64,000 nucleotides of DNA from assembly GCA_017410265.1 (NCBI GenBank), contig JAFQRC010000012.1, positions 62,001 to 126,000 of the forward strand, given 5' to 3'. Shown one piece after another: positions 38,022 to 47,360 of the stretch. Both the position numbers and the translations under genes were made by a program. The DNA comes from Ruminococcus sp. Its GTDB lineage: Bacteria; Bacillota; Clostridia; Oscillospirales; Acutalibacteraceae. Under the pieces are notes generated by a model, which saw only the letters and a program-made list of their open reading frames with translations, was not told where the DNA came from and did not search any database. The stretch's first letter is position 1; the number at the start of each line of letters is the position of its first letter.

Positions 38022-38873
38022 ATGTCAGATAAGCCTATAGTCGCTATAATGTACGACTTTGACAAAACCTTGTGTACTAAAGATATGCAGGACTACACCT
38101 TTATCCCTAGCCTTTCGATGAAATCAAGCGATTTCTGGGCTGTTGCAAATGGCTTTGGCAGGGACGAGCATATGGACTCTATTCTTGCATATATGTACAC
38201 AATGATACAAAAGTCGAAAGAAAAGAACATTCCGCTTCTTAGAGAAACGCTTGTCAACAACGGCAAAGACATCGAATTCTACAAAGGTGTCACTGAGTGG
38301 TTTGACAGAGTCAACCAGTATGGAGCACTCATCGGTGTAAGTGTTGAGCACTATATCATTTCATCTGGACTAAAGGAAATCATAGAGGGTTCTTCAATCA
38401 GCGAGAAGTTCAAGGAAATTTTCGCGTGCGAATTTTACTACGATGAAACAGGTCACGCTGTGTGGCCGAAAACCGCTGTTAACTACACAAATAAAACTCA
38501 GTTTGTGTACCGAATCAATAAAGGTGTGCTTGATGTCGCAAATGATATCGATTTAAACCGCTCAATGCCTGATGATTCAAAAAGAGTTCCTTTTACAAAT
38601 ATGATTTACATCGGCGACGGACTTTCCGATGTGCCGTGTATGAAAATGATGAAAGCGTACGGCGGTCAGTCAATCGCTGTTTACAATGAAAATAACAAAG
38701 AAAAGGTTGAGCAGCTGCTTATCGAAGACAGAGTTGACTTCATCTTCCCCGCTGACTACTCAAAGGACGGCGCTTTAGACAAGACGATGAAAAATATTCT
38801 GCGTAAAATCGCTATCCAGAACGACCTTTTTGACGAAAATTCAAGACAGATAAAGGCTATCGAAAACAAATAA
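38022..38873 (+). CDS. HAD-superfamily phosphatase
   Basis: A 283-residue HAD hydrolase. Motif I is DFDKTL at residues 12-17 (nucleophile D12), and the late acidic motif is GDGLSDVPCMKMM. The insert between the motifs is large and includes HYIISSGLKEIIEGS, as in phosphoserine phosphatase-like members. The substrate cannot be predicted. GAAAGGAA precedes the ATG. Confidence 0.87.
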   Translation: MSDKPIVAIMYDFDKTLCTKDMQDYTFIPSLSMKSSDFWAVANGFGRDEHMDSILAYMYTMIQKSKEKNIPLLRETLVNNGKDIEFYKGVTEWFDRVNQYGALIGVSVEHYIISSGLKEIIEGSSISEKFKEIFACEFYYDETGHAVWPKTAVNYTNKTQFVYRINKGVLDVANDIDLNRSMPDDSKRVPFTNMIYIGDGLSDVPCMKMMKAYGGQSIAVYNENNKEKVEQLLIEDRVDFIFPADYSKDGALDKTMKNILRKIAIQNDLFDENSRQIKAIENK

Positions 38874-38893
38874 TAATATTCTTATAAAGAAAT

Positions 38894-38924
38894 AACCCCG
38901 CTGAAAAGCGGGGTTTTGTTTTGT
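38894..38924 (+). terminator. Terminator of the HAD gene
   Basis: Stem AACCCCGCT / AGCGGGGTT capped by a GAAA tetraloop, then TTTTGTTTTG. Convergent with the pot operon. Confidence 0.9.
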
Positions 38925-38950
38925 CTTTTAGTTATTAGATTAAACTGTAA

Positions 38951-40198
38951 TCACAGCTTGTGGATTCTGCCACGGTTCTTGACTGCTCTGACTATATTCA
39001 TCGTGAGCATCGTGATAGTAGCGATAATAATAACCGCGAGTAGTATACAAACAATGATTGTATAAATAATATCAGACGAGTTATCCTCCTCGCCCATATC
39101 GGTTATCTCAGCAGAGGAAGAACAAGCTTTGACAAACTTCTCCTGCATATAGACATACACATCGCTCGGGATATTCGAGAAAGTGTAGCACTTGTTAAGA
39201 TATTCCTCAGGCGGATAGATAAGCTCGCAGTTTCTGACTTCTTCGTCGAGCATTTCATAAGCGCCACTATTAGGTGTACCATAACCGATGTACTCAGCGT
39301 TTGCAAGAGCAATTTCCGGGTCACACATAAAGTTTATGAAAATTTCAGCGTACTCTTTATTCTGACAACAGGTTGGGATACACATAGCGTCGACGAAAAG
39401 GTTAGATCCTTCCTCTGGCAGACAGTAATCAAGGTCAGGATTATTATCCATCATTGTATAGATATCTCCTGCATAATAAGGTGCTATACCTGCCTGTGAA
39501 CCTTCCATCTCGGTAAACACCTGATCCATAACATATTTTTTAAGGAGAGGCTTCTGAGAAACGAGTTTTTCGGTTGCTCTGTCAATATCATCGCGTGTAA
39601 ATGTTTCAGCACCAGGGTTGATTTTGGGGTCGCAAAGCTGCATCGAAATAGCCATAGCGTCACGTGAGTTATTAAACATCAGTATCTTACCCGCGTTCTT
39701 TTCGTCCCACAAATCTTTAAAGCCGGTAACATCATCGTGCCCCAGTACCTTTGCGTTATATCCCAAAGCTACAACGCAGGTTGTGTAAGCTATAGAATAC
39801 TCGCCCGTAGGGTCGTAAGACGAGGTTTTATATCTATCCATGATATACTTGTAATTAGGGATATTCTCAAAATCAATCTTCTCAAGCATCCCCTCTTCCC
39901 TTAATTTACTGACCATATAGTCAGACGGGATAATAACATCGTAAGAGGAGTTTGAGTTTGACAGGATATTGTACAGCTCTTCGTTTGTTTCGAAGTTAGT
40001 GTAATTAACTTTTATGTTGTATCTTTTCTCGAATTCTTCGATAACATCCAAGGTATCGTCATCTCCGTTTGAGATGTACTCACCCCAGTTATACACATTG
40101 ATTTCGCCTTCATAACCGCCACTACTGCCACAACCTGAAAGGCACAGCGGAAAAGCTGCGATTACAAGACATAAAAGAACGCATATTATCTTTTTCAT
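38951..40198 (-). CDS. potD: Spermidine/putrescine-binding lipoprotein PotD with C-terminal anchor
   Basis: The extracellular polyamine receptor of the PotABCD ABC importer. It has a lipoprotein signal with LSGC lipobox (MKKIICVLLCLVIAAFPLCL..), then NVYNWGEYIS, NYTNFETNEELYN and SYDVIIPSDYMVSKLREEG, all PotD hallmarks. Unusually, the C-terminus carries a second membrane segment (IIYTIIVCILLAVIIIATITMLTMNIV) and a basic tail. 415 residues, against about 350 in E. coli. The ATG at 40198 follows GGAG. Confidence 0.93.
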   Translation of the reverse strand: MKKIICVLLCLVIAAFPLCLSGCGSSGGYEGEINVYNWGEYISNGDDDTLDVIEEFEKRYNIKVNYTNFETNEELYNILSNSNSSYDVIIPSDYMVSKLREEGMLEKIDFENIPNYKYIMDRYKTSSYDPTGEYSIAYTTCVVALGYNAKVLGHDDVTGFKDLWDEKNAGKILMFNNSRDAMAISMQLCDPKINPGAETFTRDDIDRATEKLVSQKPLLKKYVMDQVFTEMEGSQAGIAPYYAGDIYTMMDNNPDLDYCLPEEGSNLFVDAMCIPTCCQNKEYAEIFINFMCDPEIALANAEYIGYGTPNSGAYEMLDEEVRNCELIYPPEEYLNKCYTFSNIPSDVYVYMQEKFVKACSSSAEITDMGEEDNSSDIIYTIIVCILLAVIIIATITMLTMNIVRAVKNRGRIHKL

Positions 40199-40218
40199 TT
40201 TCTACTCCAAAAAATAAA

Positions 40219-41010
40219 TTATGCGTGCGTCTTCTTAGCCTCTTTGTCACTCCTGACATTTATGAGAACCAGGATAAGAAGAATCACAACGAACAAAATC
40301 GCCGACAGCGCATTAGCTTTAGGATTGATACGCTGGTGGGTCATTGTGTAAATCTGAATCGGCAGAGTCTGGAATTTACTGCCTCGTGTAAAGTATGTGA
40401 TAACAAAATCATCTAAGCTGTAGGTAAAGCTGATGAGAAGACCGGAGAAAATTCCCGGCATAATCTCAGGAAGAACTACCTTAAAAAACGCTTTAACAGG
40501 ACTACAGCCTAAGTCGAGCGCCGCTTCGTAGATACTGCTATCCATACGCTTGAGTCGTGGTGTAACATTTAAAATAACATACGGTGTACAAAAACCGATA
40601 TGTGCTAAAAGCACAGTTACAAAGCCCATTTCAAAGCCCAGCATAGTACCAGCCATAGTAAACAGCAGCATCAGCGAAACACCTGTTACAATCTCAGGAT
40701 TGATAATCGGAATGTTAGAAACATTCTGGATAATCGTTCTGTAGCCACCCTTGAAATTATAAATGCCGATAGCGGCTAAGGTACCTAAAACTGTCGCAAT
40801 TAAAGATGCTAAAACAGCTACCAAAAGCGTGTTGTATAAGCTTTGCATAATCTGAGAGTCCTGAAACAGCGCGACATACCACTTGAGTGTAAAACCTTTC
40901 CAGACGGAGGTTTTACCGTCGTTGAAGGAATACGCGATGAGGTAAATAAGCGGCAAGTACAAAAACGCCATAATAAACCCGAAGTAAAGCTTGTGAGAAA
41001 ACTTTTTCAT
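40219..41010 (-). CDS. potC: Polyamine ABC transporter permease PotC
   Basis: A six-TM inner permease, 263 residues, with the EAA loop EAALDLGCSPVKAFFKVVLPEIMPGI. The sequence opening LYLPLIYLIAYSFNDGKTSVWKGFT is typical of PotC. Its ATG overlaps the potB stop (ATGA). Confidence 0.94.
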   Translation of the reverse strand: MKKFSHKLYFGFIMAFLYLPLIYLIAYSFNDGKTSVWKGFTLKWYVALFQDSQIMQSLYNTLLVAVLASLIATVLGTLAAIGIYNFKGGYRTIIQNVSNIPIINPEIVTGVSLMLLFTMAGTMLGFEMGFVTVLLAHIGFCTPYVILNVTPRLKRMDSSIYEAALDLGCSPVKAFFKVVLPEIMPGIFSGLLISFTYSLDDFVITYFTRGSKFQTLPIQIYTMTHQRINPKANALSAILFVVILLILVLINVRSDKEAKKTHA

Positions 41011-41798
41011 ACTATAGTCGCCTCCTCGTCACCAAATCTGTTCATAAACACAAGGAAGCCCAGAATTACTACCATCAGCACAAGCGCAATCGCTGAACCT
41101 GTGTGGTGGTCAGACTGGAATACTCGCTCAATGACATCACCTATCATAAACTGGGTTCCGCCTAAATACTGAGCGACTAAGAAAGTACTCGCTGTCGGCA
41201 CAAAAACCATAGTGATACCCGAAATAATACCGGGTACTGACAGCGGGAAAATTACATTTTTAAACACATAGAATCTGCTTGCACCCAAATCCTGTGCTGC
41301 TTCAATAAGCGAATTATCAATTTTACTCATAACGGTGTGCAATGGCAAAATCATAAACGGCAGAAACTCATAAACCATACCTAAAATTGTAGCACCGGAA
41401 TTACCGATAAGAGTAATATCGATACCGAAGAAATTAAGCATTGTATCAAGCGGACCGTAGTTTTGCAGAATAAGCACCCACGCGTAAATTCTGAGCAAAA
41501 AGTTCATCCACATCGGTACCATAATAAACATAATTATCATACTCTGCTTGTGCTCTTCGCATCTTGAAATCATAAAGCTCAGCGGATACGCAAGCACCAG
41601 ACAAATGAATGTCGAAATAAGTGCTATCCACAAAGAGTACAAAAACACCTGAGAGTAGTCAGAAGCGTTCACAAACATTTCGAATGTGAAGTTGCCACTC
41701 TCGTCGGTGAAAGCATAGTAGATAACCATGCCGATGGGTACGATAGTAAAAAGAAGCATCCACAAAAGATACGGATATGCTGTCTTTTTAGTCTTCAT
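41007..41798 (-). CDS. potB: Polyamine ABC transporter permease PotB
   Basis: Partner permease with the EAA loop [26 protein letters not shown] and the PotB-type [17 protein letters not shown]. The ATG at 41798 ([13 protein letters not shown]) follows GGAGAAG and gives 263 residues. It overlaps the end of potA by 11 bp. Confidence 0.94.
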   Translation of the reverse strand: MKTKKTAYPYLLWMLLFTIVPIGMVIYYAFTDESGNFTFEMFVNASDYSQVFLYSLWIALISTFICLVLAYPLSFMISRCEEHKQSMIIMFIMVPMWMNFLLRIYAWVLILQNYGPLDTMLNFFGIDITLIGNSGATILGMVYEFLPFMILPLHTVMSKIDNSLIEAAQDLGASRFYVFKNVIFPLSVPGIISGITMVFVPTASTFLVAQYLGGTQFMIGDVIERVFQSDHHTGSAIALVLMVVILGFLVFMNRFGDEEATIV

Positions 41799-43206
41799 CG
41801 GCTTCTCCTTCCTCCTCAATTACATTGAAGGTAGCCTTTGAAAAATCAAAGCTTATCGGAACGTATGTAGCAACCTGCTCGTCCTGATCGCTTTGCATAA
41901 GCCATTTTCTCTCGTCTGACTCTAAGATAATCTCGTTGTGCTCTCCCTTCCAGATAACAGACTCGATGTATACCTCATCTAAGTCTCCAACGCCGTCACC
42001 CGCGATGTGAAGTCCTGTCGGCGGTAAAATGATGTGAAGCTTAGTACCCTCTTCGAAGTATCTCTCAGGAATTTCGATTTCATTATCTTCGATAGTTACA
42101 GTAATAGTATTAGCCTCTTCATCACTGTATAAAACGGTTGTGAAAATCTCGTTATTCGGTAGCAGGAACATTTTCGGCATAATGTGGATGTTATATGGGT
42201 CCACAGTCATACCGATTGTTGAGCCGACTTTCTGGGCAACAGTTGAGTGGATAATCCACTGGCATTTGTTGCATTTTACGCTCATTTCATAGTGGACGCC
42301 CTTGAAGATAGTATCTTCAACAGTGCCGACAAGCACTGAGTCATCAGGAGAAACTACCTCGATGTCCTCAGGACGGATAACAACATCTACAGGAGAGTTC
42401 TTTGGGAAGCCTTTATCAACGCACTTTAATTCGTGACCGAGAATATTTACTCTGCAGTCTTCAAGCATAATACCGTTTAAGATATTAGCTTCACCAATAA
42501 AGTCGGCAACGAAAGCGTTAGCAGGCTCGTTGTAAATATCCGCAGGTGTGCCAATCTGAGCAATAGCACCGTTGTTCATAACAACAACTCTATCACTCAT
42601 AGTCAGTGCCTCTTCCTGGTCGTGTGTTACATATACAAATGTTTTCTTTGTTTTCTGTTGGATTTTTTTGAGCTCAATCTGCATATCTTTTCGCAGTTTG
42701 AGGTCAAGTGCGCCAAGTGGCTCGTCTAAAAGCACAACATCAGGATCGCACACCAAAGCTCGTGCAATAGCCACTCGCTGCTGCTGACCGCCCGAAAGAT
42801 TGTTAATCTTGCGTTTTTCATAGCCTTTGAGGTCAACAATAGCAAGCATATGCTTGACTTTATTTTCTATTTCAGCTTTTGTCATCTTCTTGAGTCGAAG
42901 GCCAAAAGCGATATTATCGTAAACATTGAGATGCGGAAACAGAGCATACTTCTGGAAAACGGTATTTACATTTCTCTTATATGGCGGGAGGTCGTTAATA
43001 CGCTCCTCCTCAAAGAAAACATCACCGCTTTTAGGGTCAATAAAACCGCCGATAATTCTGAGCGTAGTGGTTTTACCACAGCCCGACGGGCCCAAAAGTG
43101 TAATAAACTCTTTGTCATAAATATCAAGGTTGATACCATTTAAAATGACTTCGTTTCCGTAGTCAAAAAAGATATCTCTAAGGGACACAATTACTTTTTT
43201 GTCCAA
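41788..43206 (-). CDS. potA: Polyamine ABC transporter ATPase PotA (extended form)
   Basis: The cytoplasmic ATPase: Walker [10 protein letters not shown], signature [15 protein letters not shown], Walker [13 protein letters not shown] and the switch His in [11 protein letters not shown]-terminal TOBE region ([22 protein letters not shown]) follows. At about 472 residues it is some 100 longer than usual, with a second TOBE-like stretch and an acidic end. An ATG at 43224 lacks a site; the TTG at 43206 lies eight bases after GGGGGT and is preferred. Confidence 0.92.
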   Translation of the reverse strand: MDKKVIVSLRDIFFDYGNEVILNGINLDIYDKEFITLLGPSGCGKTTTLRIIGGFIDPKSGDVFFEEERINDLPPYKRNVNTVFQKYALFPHLNVYDNIAFGLRLKKMTKAEIENKVKHMLAIVDLKGYEKRKINNLSGGQQQRVAIARALVCDPDVVLLDEPLGALDLKLRKDMQIELKKIQQKTKKTFVYVTHDQEEALTMSDRVVVMNNGAIAQIGTPADIYNEPANAFVADFIGEANILNGIMLEDCRVNILGHELKCVDKGFPKNSPVDVVIRPEDIEVVSPDDSVLVGTVEDTIFKGVHYEMSVKCNKCQWIIHSTVAQKVGSTIGMTVDPYNIHIMPKMFLLPNNEIFTTVLYSDEEANTITVTIEDNEIEIPERYFEEGTKLHIILPPTGLHIAGDGVGDLDEVYIESVIWKGEHNEIILESDERKWLMQSDQDEQVATYVPISFDFSKATFNVIEEEGEADED

Positions 43207-43257
43207 CTTTCTACCCCCAATCATTTTACTTGCCGAAATACAAATTTCGTCAAATAA

Positions 43258-43286
43258 ATTATAGTAGCAAGCCCTTTGTTTGTCAA
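43258..43286 (-). promoter_or_regulatory. Perfect sigma-A promoter of potABCD
   Basis: Minus strand TTGACA (43281-43286), 17-bp spacer, TATAAT (43258-43263). Confidence 0.85.
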
Positions 43287-43705
43287 CGAATTTTAAGATA
43301 GTAAATATATAAATATATCAGGTATTTTTAGGTAAAATAACAAACACTTTTATAGAGAGCAAGCACAAAGAACAGTAACGTTTTTTGACAGTATTGTACA
43401 TAAATTCAGCATTTTGCACATTAAACAGGGTTTTTTGTTGTTTAATCAACCATTAACACTCCGTTATTAGTAACAAATTGTCGAATTGTTTTTTGTGCAC
43501 TTTGACAACAAACGCAGAATTTCGGACAATTTGTCTTTTTGCATTTTTGTTCAGGACATCTCCAAAAAGTAAATTTGCACATTATTAAGGTTACATTTTT
43601 GTCAAATATATGTATTTAATATTTCAAAATAAAGTTATATAATTATGCTAGGGTATTCTGCTGAGATAAAAGCAGGTATTTTATAATTTTGAAAGGAAGA
43701 TTGAT
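43287..43705. promoter_or_regulatory. Long AT-rich regulatory gap before the amylase gene
   Basis: No gene is seen. It holds a 10-bp inverted repeat ACAAATTGTC (43473-43482) / GACAATTTGT (43525-43534), an 11-bp direct repeat TTTGCACATTA (43413-43423 and 43574-43584), a TATAAT at 43638-43643 without a good -35, and a small hairpin CTGCT...AGCAG near 43660-43677 in the leader. This suggests regulated, activator-dependent amylase expression. Confidence 0.45.
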
Positions 43706-46700
43706 GTGAAAAGATTCAAAAGAACTCTCAGTCTGATCCTCAGCATTCTGATGATTGCTTCGATGGTTACAATCGTAGCTACTGCTCAGGCTTTTGCTGC
43801 AGAAACTGAGACAACACAGACAAGCGCTGTTACAAGTGCGGACAGCTTCTCATGGGATAACGCTTCTGTTTATTTCGTGCTTACTGACCGTTTTGTTAAC
43901 GGCAAAACCTCAAACGACCACTCATACAACCGTCTTATCAACAAAGATGGCTCAGTTGTTACAAACAATATGCTCAACTCTGATGTAGCAACTTTCCACG
44001 GTGGTGACTTTGTTGGTCTTACAAGCAAAATCAAAGACGGTTACTTTGATGACCTTGGCGTTAACGCACTCTGGATTTCAGCTCCTTACGAGCAGATTCA
44101 CGGTTATGTTATTGTAAACGAAGGTAAAAGTAACTCTGTTAAGCACTACGCTTATCACGGCTACTATGCTGCCGACTACACTCAGACAGACGCTAACTTC
44201 GGTACTGCTGCTGAATTCAAAACTCTCGTAGACACAGCTCATGAGCACGGTATCCGTATCGTACTTGATATCGTTATGAACCACCCTGGTTACAACACAA
44301 TTTACGATATGTATGAGTATAACTTCGGTGCATTCAAAACAGGTTACGGCGACAACTATGCTTGGGACGCTTACTACAGCTGGAAAAACAACGCTAACTA
44401 CCACGCTTCTATCGACTACAACTCAAGCTCTGCTGCTTCAGGCTGGGCTAGATGGTGGGGTCCTGACTGGCTCAGATGCGGTATCACAGGCCACACACCA
44501 TTTGGCGGTGACGACCTCACAAAGTCAGCCGGCGGTGACCTCCCTGACTTCAAAACAGAGTCAAACGCTACTGTAAATGTTCCTACATTCTTACAGGATA
44601 AGTGGAAAAAAGAAGGCAGATACAACGAAGAGATGAATGACCTCAACACATTCTTTGCTACTGGCAAGTCAAAGACTGTCCGTAACTACCTCGTAGCCTG
44701 GCTCTCAGAATGGGTCAGAGATTACGGTATTGACGGTTTCAGATGTGATACAGCTAAGCACGTTGAGCTCTCTTCCTGGAAGGCTCTTTCTGATGAATGT
44801 ACAAAGGCGCTCAACGAGTGGCGTGCTAACAACAAAGGCAAGGTTGAGGCTGCTTCCTGGACAGATGATTTCTGGATGACAGCTGAAGACTACGGCTCAG
44901 GTGTTAACAAAGACAACTACTTCACCCAGGGCGGCTTTGATTCAAAAATTAACTTCTCATTCACAGGTGGCGGCGGTGTTCCAAACTCAGGTTCTATCAA
45001 CAACACATACGCTGACTACGCTAACAAGATCAACTCTGATCCTAACTTCAATGTACTTTCATACATTTCTTCGCACGATACTGCACTTTGCAGAAACGAC
45101 CTCATCTATCAGGGTTCTGCATTCCAGCTCATGCCTGGTGCTATCCAGATTTTCTACGGTGATGAATCAGCTCGTCCGCTCGTTAACTCAAATGTCGGCG
45201 GTGTCGCAGACCATCTGCTGCGTTCAGATATGAACTGGAACAATATGAACAACGCTGTTCTTTCTCACTGGCAGAAGGTTGGTCAGTTCAGAAACAACCA
45301 CATTGCTGTCGGTGCAGGTTCACACAAGAATCTCTCTGCTACAAGCGGTGTTGCTTTCGCAAGAGAATACAACAAAAACGGTGTCAACGACACAGTTGCT
45401 GCTGTTATCGCTGCTAACGCTAACACTAATGTTACTATTACTCTCGGCTCTGTTTTCGCTGACGGCACAATTCTTAAGAACACATACAACAATACTACTG
45501 CTACTGTTTCCGGCGGTAAGGTTTCATTTAACTCAGGTGCTAACGGCACTATCCTTTTAGAGGTTGAAGGTGCTGCTAAAACTCCTGATGTAACAGTTTC
45601 ACACACAGGCGGAAACTTTGCTGACACACTTTCTATCACAGCTACTCTCAACGAGTATGCTACAAGTGGTACATACAAAATCGGTAACGCTGCTGCTGTT
45701 ACATTCACAGGCTCAAAGACTTTCACAATCGGTGCTGACATGGCATTTGATGAGTCTGTTACAATCAAGTTCACAGCTACAGACGGTACAGAAACCAAAG
45801 AGCGTTCCTACACTTACACAAAGATTGACCCTAACGCAACACCATTCAAGTTCCCTACAGAGCGTACAACATACCTCGTTGATACTGCTAACTGGGGCAA
45901 GGCTAACTGCTACGCTTGGATTACAAGCGGTTCAAACAATGCACAGTGGCCGGGTGTCGTTATGACAGAAGCCGGTGAATATGAAGGTCACACAGTTTAC
46001 TCATACGATGTTCCTGCTTCTATGACAAATGTTATCTTCAACAACGGCAGTGACACCTCCAAGACAGAAGACCTCACCTTCACCCCATACGCTTACTATG
46101 ACAACGGCGCTAAAAAGTGGGTGAATGTTGATAAACCAACACCAACTCAGCCAACAACTGAGAAGCCAACTCAGAAACCTACACAGGCTCCAACTCAGGC
46201 ACCTACACAGACTCCGACTCAGACTCCAACAACTGCTCCTACACCAGGCACACTCAAGCTCGGTGATGTTGACTTTGATAACACCATCGCAGTACTTGAT
46301 GCTACAGTTGTTCAGAGATATGTTGCAAAATCAGTTGTACTCAACAATGATGCACTTTTAGCAGGCGATGTTGATAAAGACAACAATGTATCAGTTTTAG
46401 ATGCTACAGCTATTCAGCGTTATGTTGCTAAGCTCTACGACCCATACGGTATCGGTGAGTATATAAACGGTTCACAGGAGCCTACAGAAGAGCCAACTCA
46501 GGCTCCAACTCAGGCACCTACACAGGCACCTACACAGACACCAACTCAGGCACCTACACAGGCTCCAACACAGGCCCCGACAACTGCTCCAAATCCAGAC
46601 ACTAACACAATCTACGTTGATATGGGTTACCAGTGTGATGCATACGCATATTACTGGGAAGACCAGGGTGGAGAGTATGTAGGTTGGCCTGGCGTAAAGA

Positions 46701-47200
46701 TGGATCATGTATCAGGTAATATCTACAAGATTGAAGCTTCATCTAATTACAACAGAATCATCTTCAATGCTAATGGTAACCAGTCTGATGACCTCGAAGT
46801 TCAGGGTAACGGCTACATTTATTCAATGAGCTCAAAGAGCTGGTCAGTATACAACGGCAACGGCGGTAACGATAATCCTACACCTCCTGTACCAGGCAAC
46901 TTTGACTTCTCAAATCCACGCACTATCGTTGTTATCGACGACGGCAACTGGGGTAATGTATGCATTCATTACTGGAACAGCTCTAGCGGTACAGTATGGC
47001 CGGGTGATCAGATGACTTCTATCGGTCAGCTCGATGGTCACAACGCTTACGCTTTCACTCTTGATGACCAGTACAGTAATTTTGTTATCAATATTGGTAG
47101 CGATTCAAACAAGTCTGCTGACTTGACTGTAGGTTCTGCATATCAGGCATTCAGAACCTCAAGCAAATCTATGGTTGACGCAAGCGCATACTTAAAATAA
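43706..47200 (+). CDS. Secreted modular alpha-amylase (GH13) with dockerin and three CBM26-like modules
   Basis: 1164 residues, GTG start after AAAGGAAGA. Signal peptide 1-31. GH13 domain about 45-610 with D188 region (DIVMNH), nucleophile D348 (GFRCDTAKH), acid/base E394 (TAEDYG) and D458 (SSHDT). An Ig-like domain (about 630-710) is followed by a CBM26-like module (718-810, YAWITSGSNNAQWPG). A Thr/Pro/Gln linker leads to a dockerin (about 850-920) with two calcium-binding repeats, GDVDFDNTIAVLDATVVQRYV and GDVDKDNNVSVLDATAIQRYV. After another linker come two more CBM26-like modules (968-1051, 1071-1164). It hydrolyses starch and should dock onto a cohesin scaffold. Confidence 0.95.
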   Translation: MKRFKRTLSLILSILMIASMVTIVATAQAFAAETETTQTSAVTSADSFSWDNASVYFVLTDRFVNGKTSNDHSYNRLINKDGSVVTNNMLNSDVATFHGGDFVGLTSKIKDGYFDDLGVNALWISAPYEQIHGYVIVNEGKSNSVKHYAYHGYYAADYTQTDANFGTAAEFKTLVDTAHEHGIRIVLDIVMNHPGYNTIYDMYEYNFGAFKTGYGDNYAWDAYYSWKNNANYHASIDYNSSSAASGWARWWGPDWLRCGITGHTPFGGDDLTKSAGGDLPDFKTESNATVNVPTFLQDKWKKEGRYNEEMNDLNTFFATGKSKTVRNYLVAWLSEWVRDYGIDGFRCDTAKHVELSSWKALSDECTKALNEWRANNKGKVEAASWTDDFWMTAEDYGSGVNKDNYFTQGGFDSKINFSFTGGGGVPNSGSINNTYADYANKINSDPNFNVLSYISSHDTALCRNDLIYQGSAFQLMPGAIQIFYGDESARPLVNSNVGGVADHLLRSDMNWNNMNNAVLSHWQKVGQFRNNHIAVGAGSHKNLSATSGVAFAREYNKNGVNDTVAAVIAANANTNVTITLGSVFADGTILKNTYNNTTATVSGGKVSFNSGANGTILLEVEGAAKTPDVTVSHTGGNFADTLSITATLNEYATSGTYKIGNAAAVTFTGSKTFTIGADMAFDESVTIKFTATDGTETKERSYTYTKIDPNATPFKFPTERTTYLVDTANWGKANCYAWITSGSNNAQWPGVVMTEAGEYEGHTVYSYDVPASMTNVIFNNGSDTSKTEDLTFTPYAYYDNGAKKWVNVDKPTPTQPTTEKPTQKPTQAPTQAPTQTPTQTPTTAPTPGTLKLGDVDFDNTIAVLDATVVQRYVAKSVVLNNDALLAGDVDKDNNVSVLDATAIQRYVAKLYDPYGIGEYINGSQEPTEEPTQAPTQAPTQAPTQTPTQAPTQAPTQAPTTAPNPDTNTIYVDMGYQCDAYAYYWEDQGGEYVGWPGVKMDHVSGNIYKIEASSNYNRIIFNANGNQSDDLEVQGNGYIYSMSSKSWSVYNGNGGNDNPTPPVPGNFDFSNPRTIVVIDDGNWGNVCIHYWNSSSGTVWPGDQMTSIGQLDGHNAYAFTLDDQYSNFVINIGSDSNKSADLTVGSAYQAFRTSSKSMVDASAYLK
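46140..46585 (+). repeat. Two repetitive Pro-Thr-Gln linker-coding tracts flanking the dockerin
   Basis: DNA at about 46140-46240 and 46480-46585 consists of tandem variants of CCAACTCAGGCACCTACACAG encoding PTQAPTQ repeats. It is coding low-complexity sequence that can recombine, lengthening or shortening the linkers or deleting the dockerin between them. Confidence 0.8.
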
Positions 47201-47221
47201 ACATCAATCTTATAACATTTT

Positions 47222-47251
47222 GGGCACAGGGTAAAACCTGTGCCCTTTTTT
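47222..47251 (+). terminator. Terminator of the amylase gene
   Basis: Stem GGGCACAGG / CCTGTGCCC with a 6-nt loop, followed by TTTTTTATT. Confidence 0.9.
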
Positions 47252-47301
47252 ATTCATTTGTCAATACTTGTCTTATACTATATATAAAACAGCTAAATAA
47301 A

Positions 47302-47329
47302 TTGACAAACACCGAAAATGTTATATAAT
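47302..47329 (+). promoter_or_regulatory. Sigma-A promoter of the wall-polymer locus
   Basis: TTGACA (47302-47307), 16-bp spacer, TATAAT (47324-47329), 30 bp before the permease start. Confidence 0.75.
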
Positions 47330-47360
47330 TAGATTATCTATATTAGTATAGTGGGTTATT

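Noticed and set aside
45283..45798. 171-codon open frame on the minus strand within the amylase gene
   Set aside because: No site, low-complexity Val/Pro/Ser composition, antisense to a clear coding domain.
46140..46585. Possible CRISPR or tandem DNA repeat
   Set aside because: The repeats are in frame and encode PTQ linkers with no spacers. No CRISPR array was found in the window.
43794..46708. Several long open frames in other phases of the amylase gene, on both strands
   Set aside because: The biased codon use and Thr/Ala/Ser richness of the real frame create open shadow frames; none has a start site or known domain.
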